Shown in pieces: positions 55,503 to 64,000 of a stretch of DNA of 64,000 bases (positions are counted from its first letter, which is position 1; each line of letters opens with the position of its first letter). The notes beneath the pieces are model-generated. The model was not told the DNA's origin and did no database searches. It was given only the letters and a program-made list of their open reading frames with translations. The position numbers and the translations under genes were made by a program. The stretch spans positions 21,699,506-21,763,505 of the forward strand of contig CM068379.1 of the NCBI GenBank assembly GCA_034770075.1. Direction: 5' to 3'. The DNA comes from Aralia elata (Eukaryota > Streptophyta > Magnoliopsida > Apiales > Araliaceae).

Positions 55503-57436
55503 TTGGTGTGCTGTCACAAGCACCCAAAAATAAAACCTTACTGCAAAAGATATTAATGTAGTAGTGCAAGTAAGAGTCGATCCCACAGAGAATGATTAGT
55601 CCAAATCTATACTTTGTAAACCAAAAGGGGGGTTGTAATTTGATCTAACTAATTAAAAAAAATAAAATAAGAATAAAATAAAGATTTTAGTTCTTCCGTT
55701 CAATTTCACCTTATCATAGCAATATTTATCCTTCAATGAAATTAATAGCCCTAGGTAACAATAAGCTCTGCTACCCGAAACTCCCCTTAATTATCACTCA
55801 ATGAAACAAGCTCTTCACAAGATTCTAACCACTATACAACCTAGAATAAGCTCTCTAGATTTAATATAATAGTAGCATTAAGAACTAAGGAATTAGACTA
55901 TTCCAAGCAATAATCACACAAGCTCGGATTATTTAACCTGTCTTCCAATAATCATAGCAATACTCAAAAGTTTGACCACAATCATGTATCACTAATTGCT
56001 ACTTGTGATTAGGAACAATATCAATTACACGTAATATTATCCCTTAATCTAGCAAATGATATTAATCAAATTAACTTAACTGATCACATTAAATCAATCG
56101 AAATAAATATCATTCAATAGTTAAAACAGATTATCGAGAATGAACTTCATATAAGAAGGAACAAATAATGTATAAAAAAGTTCAACATCCCATTGGAACT
56201 AAATAAAAGAAAAGAGAAGAGTTCATAGCAAATATGCAAATATAATTTACAAGATATTCAACAATAATAGAATATAAAAAATAAAGGAAGAGTTTAGAGA
56301 AGAAAAACTATGTTTTGACATCCGACTGTCACTTCGGATCACAATCTTCAATCTCCAAACATTCGCCTTCGATTATTCGCTTCCATAAATGTTGATCTCT
56401 TGCTTGCTCTTGAACTATAAAAATGGAGAGGAGAGTAGCCTCCCCTTGGAGGTCTACTTCTTCTCCCTACTCCTATACAAACAAACTAATGTGGAGAATA
56501 CTCTCAAGGATATGATGTGAAGGAGTTGAAATATGAATGTGTAAATTGGTTTGTGAATTGGTGTGTTAGTGTTGAAACACCTCTTGCTATTTATAGGAAC
56601 TCAAGCATACAAGATGGTCAAGATCCAACAACTAATCTAAGTCATGTGCATCAGCCATCCAAAGCAAATAACAAGCCAAAAACGTGCCCATGTGATGTGC
56701 TAAAAATCTAAATCTGTCAACTAACTGATCAGCACCTTGTAAGCCAATTTTGAATTAGCAAACCACCGAATTTGGACTTGGGCAAAGCACCAAAGTTGTA
56801 GCCCTGGGGTTTCTAATGAATTTGGGCTTTTGAATCACCTGATTTGGAGTTGGGAAGCTCAGGTTATGGCCCAAATACTCCAACTGGTCCGAACAGGAAT
56901 CCAGTCCATGCGGGATTCGGATTAGCTATCTAAAAATCAATATTTGGAGGCCCAAATGAACTCAAAATTTTGCCCACCATACCTTTCCAGAAAGCTTGAG
57001 AAGTCTACTACAATCTTTAAGAAGAACACATTTTCATTTGGAAATTCTAACACAATTCAAATCTCAATCGAAGCCCCAAAGGTCAATATGTCCAAAGGCT
57101 CAATTTCCTGAAATTTTCAGCTTTGACGTATGTTGGTAAAATGGTCATAACTCTCTCATCCGAACTTCAATTTAGGAGTTTCAAGATGATTCGAAAAGCT
57201 AAGAAATAGATCTACAACTTTTCTTCTTTGAACGTTGAGAGATAAAGGCTGGACCAAGGACGAAATTGGGCTTCAATGGGCTGCTATGTTAATTATAAAT
57301 TATGGACATTGATCCAAATACCCTTTTATTCTTTTTTTCCTGCAAAACAAAGTAAAAATACATAAAAGTGATACAAAGACATATTTCATAACAATAAGAT
57401 AAAAACATATAAAACACTACCATAAAACACTACCTT
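55503..57436 (-). mobile_element. LTR (solo or fragment) inserted in the minus Tekay pol
   Basis: Non-coding, about 1.93 kb, between protease and integrase end. On the minus strand it opens near TGTTTTATGGTAGTG (about 57431), has TATAAATAG at about 56598-56590, and near its end reads TTCTCTGTGGGATCGACTC (about 55592-55574), a sequence typical of Athila-type LTR ends, then TTTTTGGGTGCTTGTGACAGCA (55530-55509). No clear 5-base duplication is found. It fits an LTR whose arrival, or a later deletion, removed RT, RNase H and the integrase core. Confidence 0.55.
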
Positions 57437-58892
57437 TGACGGAGTCATAAGGTTCACACTCTTCTTTTGGCAATCAATAAATGCCCCATGGTTGAACAAC
57501 CAATCTATTCCCAAAATAACGTCAAACTCCCTAAGTCGAATTGGGATTAAGTTTACCATCATCACATGACCCCTTAATATCTACCCGGCAGTTCTTGTGT
57601 ACAAACTTAACAGGAATTATTTCCCTATTCGCAATTTTTATGTTCATAGGGTAATCTAATTCTTCCTCAGGTAACTCTAATTTTCTAGCAAAATCATCGG
57701 ATATAAATGAGCAAGTAGCACCCGAATCAAATAATACGTAAGCATTTACCCTATTGACCGGAATGATACCTGACACCACATCTTTTGACTGTACAACATC
57801 TGGCACCGTCATGTTGAATGTTCGGGCAGTAGGTCGATTGGGTGGCGTCGGTCCAATGATAGTCAAATTGCCACCACTGCTGTTTCCCTTTTCTCCGCTT
57901 GCTCCTCCTGTAGCTTTCTTAGGACAATCGCGAGCAAAGTGATCTTTCGATCCGCAAGTGAAACATGCACCCTTTTTCGGACTAGGGCAATTCGGTGCGA
58001 TGTGGCCCTCTTGTCCACAATTGTAGCATACTCGTGTCCCTTTCATACACACACCTGTATGGCCCTTTCCGCAGTTACTACACACTTCAAACTTCTTTCT
58101 TTGATTCCCTTGCTGACTTCCAGCAGAAACACTATCATTCCACTTCCTCTTCTGTCCACTGCCACTATGGCTACCACTTGCCTTATTCTCATTTTCATTC
58201 TTCTTCTTCTTTTGCTCCTGATTGTACTTGGTCAACGCATCACTCCCACCTTCAGCAATAATTGCCTTTTCTAACAGAGTTGCGAACGAATTCAGTTGAA
58301 ACATCAAAACTCGACTATACAGTCAGGGCTTCAGTCCCTGTTCAAACCTCCTCGCCTTCCTCTCATTGGTATTGACTTGGTGCGGCGCAAACCTCGCCAA
58401 TTCATTAAACTTCGCGGAATAATCGGGTACCGTCATCGTTCCCTGCTTGAGCTCCAAAAACTGAACCTCCATTTGATTCTGCGAACTAGGCGAAAAATAT
58501 GTTTCGAAGAACATCTCTTTGAATCGTTCCCATGGAATTACCCCTTGACCACCCCGAGTTTTGTTAGCTTGCCACCAATAACTAGCTTCTGATTTAAGTA
58601 TAAATGTTGCGAATGCAGTCTTCTGGTCCTCGCTGACCCTAGTGACATCAAAGACCTTTTCCATCTCCATGACCCATGTTTGAGCTTCAATTGGATTCAT
58701 AGACCCTTGAAATTCTAGGGGTCCCACTGCTTTGAAGTCTTTGAAAGTTGTGGCCTGAGCTTAGGGTTGATTCGCAAATGCTTCTGTTAGTAAATTCACC
58801 AACTGCTGCATTGGATTAGCGTTGGTTTCATCGTTGTTATTTGTGGATCCCTTAGGGGTCTATTGACGTGTTTGTCTTCTTCTTGGCGGCAT
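57437..58892 (-). pseudogene. Minus Tekay gag and protease, broken
   Basis: The start MPPRRRQTRQ (ATG 58892-58890) is followed at once by TAG. The gag core is at 58727-58323 (IEAQTWVMEMEKVF, SEASYWWQANK, RFKEMFFETYFS, FLELKQGTMTVPDYSAKFNE). After a stop, 58307-57531 has a Lys-rich linker, a short zinc motif CSNCGKGHTGVC (CX2CX3HX3C), two CX2CX4HX4C knuckles (CYNCGQEGHIAPNC, CFTCGSKDHFARDC), and the protease start LFDSGATCSFISDDFA. A frame change near 57585 leads to FDVILGIDWL (about 57530-57500) and the sequence ends near 57437. Confidence 0.92.
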
Positions 58893-59175
58893 CTTACTAT
58901 TAAAAATTTACGCCACTAGGTTATTACTCAATTACTTAAACATTTAAGTCTTAACTTAAACATTTATAAACAACATTTAGCACATAACACATCTGATAAA
59001 CTTCCGTATTTTATTCATTTACTGTTTCAAAACATAACATAGATAACATCATAGTTATTTACATCATCTATCCTGAAATCTTAAAATTCCAAGATCACAT
59101 CATCATATCCCACTATTTATCTCATTTGAGATGTACATCATAATAACTCTCTTAGAAAATAACTTATTATTACTG

Positions 59176-59892
59176 TTATTCGTGATCTATTAAGACATTC
59201 CACGTCGCACGGCTTCCACGCTCTTGCTCCATGATACGAATCATCATCTTGCGATCCATCACGTACCACAGAAAATCCTCAAACTGCACCGGATAACAGA
59301 AAACTCGATCATGTGCCCTATCCATTGCTGTGTGGAAAACATGTTCCATCTCATCCATCTTGGCTTTCTTTGACTGCACCTCATCCTCAACACGATCTAC
59401 ATGATCAGCAACCTTCATCCACGCATCCTCAGCTCTAACACGATTTGCAGACTTTTCTTTCAGATCACACTTCAGTTTTTCTACTTCAGCTGATAGCTCT
59501 TCATTCTGACTCTCTGCCTGAACTAACTTTCACCCTGTGTTTCCAAGACTTATATCGAGATCCTCAATCTTGCCATTATTCTGCTCTATGGTGGTCTGTC
59601 GTTCCTCAACCTGATCTTCTAACTCCTTAACTCTATCCTATAGCTTTATGCTACGGTCATACAACTCATCGAACAACTCAGCGTCAGTGGTGATAGGAGA
59701 GAACTCTTGGGGATCCTCATCCTCCTCCTCAATCTCCTCGGGTTCCTCCTCCGGATTATACTCAGGCTCATACTCCGAACCCGCAACAGTAATCAATGGA
59801 GATAGCTCCCTCTGCACTAACTGCTCTCAAACGATATGAATATCTTGTGGCTCCTCCTCCCTAGCCTGGCTGGGTCCTCCTATATCAGTCAT
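59176..59892 (-). pseudogene. Minus Tekay pre-gag ORF, acidic coiled-coil, three stops
   Basis: ATG 59892-59890 (MTDIGGPSQAREEEPQD), preceded by GTAG. One frame runs to TAA 59176 with in-frame stops at about 59828, 59640 and 59532. Parts: acidic block (PEEEPEEIEEEDEDPQEF), long heptad-like region (VKELEDQVEERQTTIEQ, NEELSAEVEKLKCDLKEK), RAEDAWMKVADHVDRVEDEV, and a C-terminal patch RVFCYPVQFEDFLWYVMDR. About 238 codons. It shares the AW..VD segment with 7456-8392 and the C-terminal patch with 14562-15161. Function unknown. Confidence 0.78.
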
Positions 59893-60115
59893 CCTACCAC
59901 CAAAATTTTAACTTTAATTACTACTCAATAATACTCGATGGTATTCGCGAGCACATAAGTTACAACACATAAGCACATAAAGCCTTTTATTATTATCCTT
60001 AATGAATTCCTTAATTTATTCCTTAGAACTCGATAATAGTTTTATCACCACTATGTTTTCGATCTCCTATAAGGTTATAACCTAAAGTTTCCCCACCTAA
60101 GGTTCATAACCTAAA

Positions 60116-60127
60116 GCTCTGATACCA
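60116..60127 (-). other. Primer-binding site of the minus Tekay
   Basis: The minus strand reads TGGTATCAGAGC, three bases after the 5' LTR end at 60131. Confidence 0.93.
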
Positions 60128-60130
60128 ACC

Positions 60131-62873
60131 TGTGATGCCCCCAAATCCGGGTACTTCAATCCCACAGATTTGGTGTTCACTATTCCGTACATTCATATCT
60201 AACTACCCATAGTAAAGGATAATACAGTTAAATTGATTAAATCATCTTCCTACAAAAAGGGGTTACAACTTAAATCTCTTAGGTAAATAAATCCCAGGTC
60301 ATCTAACCTTTATTACATCATTGCGGAATTAAAACATAATATTAAATAAGTCATATTACAAAACTCCATAACAAATAACAGTTTGTGAGCTACTTCTGCA
60401 TCTTGCCTTTGTCATTACCAATGGACGGCTAATCTGACTTCTCAGTCTTAGCTGCAATATTTTATGCAAGGGTGAGCAAACAATTGCCCACAAGTATAAT
60501 AACAATAATAATAGAGAAATCACAGAAGTTGATTTTAATTGAGGTGTAATAGTTTTCTGAAATCAATCAATAATAATCAAAGGTCTAAAAGCTCAACAGA
60601 TAGCTTGGCTCAAGAGTTGAATATAGATTTCAAAAGTAAAAGTATATCTGAGGGTCATAAGACCTCGAACTATGTCCTAGGTTAGCAAGTATCTATACTG
60701 TAACCTTTAACAGTCTTATAGACTATGGACCATCTGTCTTGTACTCCGGGGGATCAGCCCTTTGTACAATGTATTGTGCACAAATATTTTAACGCTATTG
60801 CGTAGTATAATCCCTTATATTAGGGTTGTTCATCTCAATTTTACCATTAGAGTCCGTACCAAATGAAGTTTAGTTTGGAATAGCTTCAACAGAAATTCTA
60901 GATTTTAGAGCGATCATTAACTATGGACTAGTTGAATCAAAAGAGTTCACTAGCCATATAACAGTCTGATTACAATAACAATACAATCTTTGTAAAATGG
61001 AACTACAATAACAGTAGAATTCAAGGATTACAAACGAATATATTGGAGTAACGAATTTGAAAGTCTAGAAAACTCAATCAACATATAATCGTTGAGTAAT
61101 ATGAAAAACCTTGCTTGAATAATAATAATAGCCAAGGTTAGAGAACTTGGTCAATGAAAAGTAGGATTTAGAAACTTGCCTCGTGCGTAATCTATACAAT
61201 CACAACTTACGTTCACCAACCGTCCTACATTCCATTAGGATCACAATGTAAATTAGTTCATTACAGCTGTGACTAACAATTTCACTTTCCATTTTAGTAC
61301 AAGATACCAACTTAATTCATGATCTGAACTCTCTAACTAACTACATAGCACAAATCAGAAATCTATATCATCACGTAACATAAGACATAACGTATAATTA
61401 ACATCTCCAATCCTTACGGATATCGAGTTACAAATATTTATAACTTATTGATTCATAACTTATAATTATGTTATTAAGTCTTATAATATGCTTTACGATT
61501 CTCCACATACATTAGAATAGGCTAACTTATCATCACCCAAGCTATGCATGTAAAAACTCATCACTGGGTCTGCTCTGGTACCGGCGCGGTCGCGCCACTT
61601 ATACTCTTGGAACCAGCGCGGCCGCACTGCACTCATACAGGGACTGATCTGCTGCCGGCGCGACCGCGCTACTTTTGCACTAGAAACCAGCGCGGTCGTG
61701 CTGCGACGCAGACTCAGTTGTTGCAGCGTGAACAGACTCTATTTCCAACCAATTTCACAACTTACTCTCTTAAACACCAAAATAGTTATTCACTGATGCT
61801 ATAAACTCAAAAGACTCTGTAGCATACAACGATAAAATCAATTCAACATCTCAGAATCTTCAATTAACCAAATTAAGGATTCAAATATAATTCATGTTCT
61901 ATTTCATATTTTTGACATATTAGTGAAATCAAACATCGTGAACTCGTTTCTAAACCATTTTGATCCGTTTGAATTACATTATCTTCGTTTTTCATCATGT
62001 TATCATAATCACGAGTCAATTTACAAATTAATAATCAAATTGTACATCAATTTTCATACATATAAGCCATATATGAAAGTGAAACACTGTAAAACCAAAA
62101 CTCCATTTTAAAGCATGCTTTCATGGATTAATTCCTTCAAATTAGTTTATAAACATCATATAATCACTAATACATGCATATTATCAATTACAACTACCTA
62201 ATTCATGCATTGAGCAAATAAATTCACATACAGGGAAGTAAAAAAAAATCATATAGAGTGAAGAACTTCTAACAAAATTAAAAAGAATTATACCTTTAAG
62301 CTAAACAAAGATGATTCCTTAGCTTCCTCTCAATTCACAGAATTCTCAAAACTCTCAATTTTCTCTAAAATCTCTTGTTTGTTTTTTTTTCTTTCTTCTC
62401 AGACTTTGTAAAATAATTGATAAAGCTTAATAAGAACTAAAAACTGATACTCCTACAATTTTAACGTATTCTAATTTTAATTCATCAGTTACACCATTTA
62501 AAAGTCATAAGGCTTGTTTGGCAAAACTAGGTTATTTTCAAAATTAAAAAGGCTTAGAACCTTGTTTGGTAAAACCAAATTAAAAACAATTTTAAGGGCC
62601 TTGATTGGTAAAACTAATTTAAAACCCTTTTAATTTATACAACACACAATTTCAATGTTACATTTTAATAAATAAAAATGTAACCATATAATTTTATTAA
62701 ACTAAATAAAATTCATATTTAATCACATAAAATTACTAAACAAATGAATTAAACTACTAATTAATTTGTCACACATTAAACAATTATTAACTAACTCAAT
62801 AAATAAATCAATTAAAATATTTATTTAATTCAATAAATATTTTAAATAATTTATGAAATTCACAATCGTTACA
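60131..62873 (-). repeat. Minus Tekay 5' LTR
   Basis: Collinear with 52124-54867. Array at 61570-61735, where the 16-base palindrome has one change (CAGCGCGGCCGCACTG). On the minus strand it opens TGTAACGATTGTG. Confidence 0.93.
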
Positions 62874-62878
62874 TGGAC

Positions 62879-63596
62879 TGATCATGTTATGCCAATACTC
62901 TGAACTTCGGATAAATAGCAAAACATTAAGACAATGTTGATAAAGAACTATACATCTGAGTGAGGGTATCGAATGATATTGGGAGTTCTGTAAGCACTGA
63001 GGTTACACTTAATGAGCGCCGGTAAGGTGTCACCTTTACCGGAATGCGCTCCTTGGTTCCAAGAACAATCTTATCATTAATACTATGAATTTCAGATAGA
63101 TAGGAATTATTAATATGAAAGAGATTCCCATTGTTTATAAGATTATGTATTTAAGTGAGGATATTTGGCACACTGAAAGTTTTAACTAAGAAATGAAGGT
63201 TAGGTCATCTAATTGCACACCAATATCGATTTATCTTTATTGGGAAGCCCCCTTCAGACCTGGGAACTATCTCTAGTGTTGATACTGTGAATCTTGGATC
63301 CATATAAATCTTATAAATGATAGAATGTTTAAATCATAAGATTAAAAATTTGACCGATATATATATGGTGTTATCCATATATACGAATGAACTACAAGTT
63401 GATACTTGTAGAAAGAATGAGATCGAGATCAAGTTAAGATCCAGGGATGAAGTTAAGGAAAGTTATGATTGTATAGTCTGTAATAGACTAATTCAACCAA
63501 TATTATTATGGGATCATTGGTTAAGTTACGATAGAAGTACGAGATAACATCGGACCTTTGTTCGGGTAGCTAGCGCTCGAATTCGGGTGCGTCACA
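62879..63596 (+). repeat. Tekay solo LTR, second part
   Basis: Resumes after TGGAC (62874-62878). It holds the U5 hairpin at 63014-63052 (GAGCGCCGGTAAGGTG ...) and ends GTGCGTCACA. The 76-codon ORF at 63317-63547 shows no family signature. Confidence 0.85.
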
Positions 63597-64000
63597 ACTA
63601 CTGGTCGACAACACCTCTACTCCCAAACCCTAGAGGTGCAACGCCTCTGCGTAGGAATACAGCGCCTAGGCGCTCGGTTGAAATTTTAGGCAGATCTGAG
63701 CTTTAAAATGACTGACCTAATGCCCAAATAAAAAATCCTACATTTTCATTACGCAAAATAAGAGAGGGAGGAGCAAGGAGGCGGCTGGGCTTGAGCAAGG
63801 AGTCCATGGCCTTGTGCCATGGTTCTTCAAAAGCTCCAATGGAGGTGCTCCAATGGAGGTTTATCTACCAAAAAGGGGAAGCCATCCTTTTCTTTCTCTT
63901 TTCTCCTATGTAATTAATTAGTTTTGAATCTAAGAATGTAATGGAACCTATTTGCCTAATATATATCGAATAGCTTTTTCTTTTGATTGGCACCATATGA
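63597..64000 (+). repeat. Athila-2 3' LTR, second part, runs off the window
   Basis: Resumes as CTACTGGTCGACAACACC, matching GCTACTGGTTGACAGCGCC of the 5' LTR (47369-47387), and ends at the equivalent of about 47787. Roughly 700 bases of the LTR lie outside. A local duplication GTGCTCCAATGGAG (63846-63859) is private to this copy. Confidence 0.9.

Larger units (their letters stand above)
52124..62873 (-). mobile_element. Minus-strand Tekay element, complete ends, pol core lost
   Basis: 10,750 bases with exact duplication TGGAC (52119-52123 and 62874-62878), inserted in the solo LTR. On the minus strand: 5' LTR 62873-60131, PBS 60127-60116, pre-gag ORF 59892-59176, gag from 58892, protease to 57437, a foreign LTR in place of RT to integrase core, integrase end 55502-54990, PPT, 3' LTR 54867-52124. 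The two LTRs have the same length (2,744 and 2,743) and differ at a few percent of sites by eye. Confidence 0.94.
50344..63596 (+). mobile_element. Tekay solo LTR inserted in the Athila-2 LTR (itself split)
   Basis: Two pieces, 50344-52123 and 62879-63596, form one LTR of about 2.5 kb, TGTAATATCCCGAAT ... GTGCGTCACA. Flanks are GCTAC (50339-50343) and ACTAC (63597-63601), a 5-base duplication with one mismatch. No PBS, gag or pol of this element is present, so it is a solo LTR left by recombination between two LTRs. It resembles the young Tekay LTR in layout (GTCGTGCTT words near the start, tandem repeat, U5 hairpin) but is a different family. Confidence 0.85.
47025..64000 (+). mobile_element. 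Athila-2: internally deleted Athila derivative, interrupted by nested Tekay DNA
   Basis: 5' LTR 47025-48501, PBS 48508-48525, internal region of only about 1.47 kb, PPT 49958-49973, and a 3' LTR at 49974-50343 that resumes at 63597 and runs off the window. LTR start TGATGAGTGG, PBS type and PPT match Athila. gag and pol are absent; what remains is leader, post-pol spacer, the first codons of ORF3 and the 3' UTR. It would depend on another element to move. Confidence 0.88.

Noticed and set aside
56517..56711. 64-codon plus-strand ORF in the inserted LTR
   Set aside because: It overlaps the minus-strand TATA region of an LTR and resembles no protein.
63317..63547. 76-codon ORF near the end of the solo LTR
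   Set aside because: It lies within the U5 end of an LTR bounded by a clear terminus, with no matching frame in the related young Tekay LTR.

Overview
The window is plant nuclear DNA, most likely from a eudicot with a large, repeat-rich, AT-rich genome. I found no intact host gene, rRNA, tRNA or CRISPR array. Nearly every base belongs to LTR retrotransposons of three plant lineages: Athila-type Ty3/gypsy, chromodomain-bearing Tekay-type Ty3/gypsy, and Ty1/copia. The lineage calls rest on reading the proteins, primer-binding sites (PBS), polypurine tracts (PPT) and termini by eye; no database was searched.
Layout from left to right. (A) 1-5984 is the 3' half of an Athila element (Athila-1): integrase end, a long spacer, a third ORF, a 3' UTR and the 3' LTR. 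It sits in the gag of an older minus-strand Tekay element (5985-25113), whose 5' LTR is split by a complete younger Tekay element at 10201-23767 (LTRs about 4.2 kb, exact TSD TCAGG). (B) The old Tekay abuts a broken non-LTR-element coding sequence ('copy 1', 25114-25282 and 34371-35329). Copy 1 is interrupted by a complete Copia element (Copia-1, 25283-34365, exact TSD GTTCT) and followed by a second member of the same family (Copia-2, 35330-44082). (C) Beyond Copia-2 lies a second, inverted copy of the same gene ('copy 2', minus strand, ATG at 44868) with its own TATA-like box and leader. (D) 47025 to the window end is an internally deleted Athila derivative (Athila-2). Its 3' LTR is split by a Tekay solo LTR (50344-63596), that solo LTR is split by a complete minus-strand Tekay element (52124-62873, exact TSD TGGAC), and the pol of that element is in turn replaced by a further minus-strand LTR (55503-57436). 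Nesting is therefore four deep.
None of the elements can be autonomous as read. The young Tekay lacks the reverse transcriptase core, the minus Tekay lacks RT, RNase H and the integrase core, both Copia elements share a decayed pol, and Athila-2 has lost gag and pol. Yet the Tekay and Copia LTR pairs are still alike, which suggests mobilisation in trans or decay soon after insertion.
The most notable signals are: (1) an acidic, coiled-coil-like ORF ahead of gag, recognisable in all three Tekay elements, with splice-acceptor-like sites just before its start and before the gag start; (2) spaced arrays of short GC-rich palindromes in the LTR or leader of unrelated families, where spacing is kept but the palindrome word differs between families and even between sister Copia copies; (3) a 5'-leader-plus-intron arrangement ahead of the third ORF of Athila-1; (4) the inverted pair of the unknown gene, whose protein resembles the domain in the Athila third ORF.
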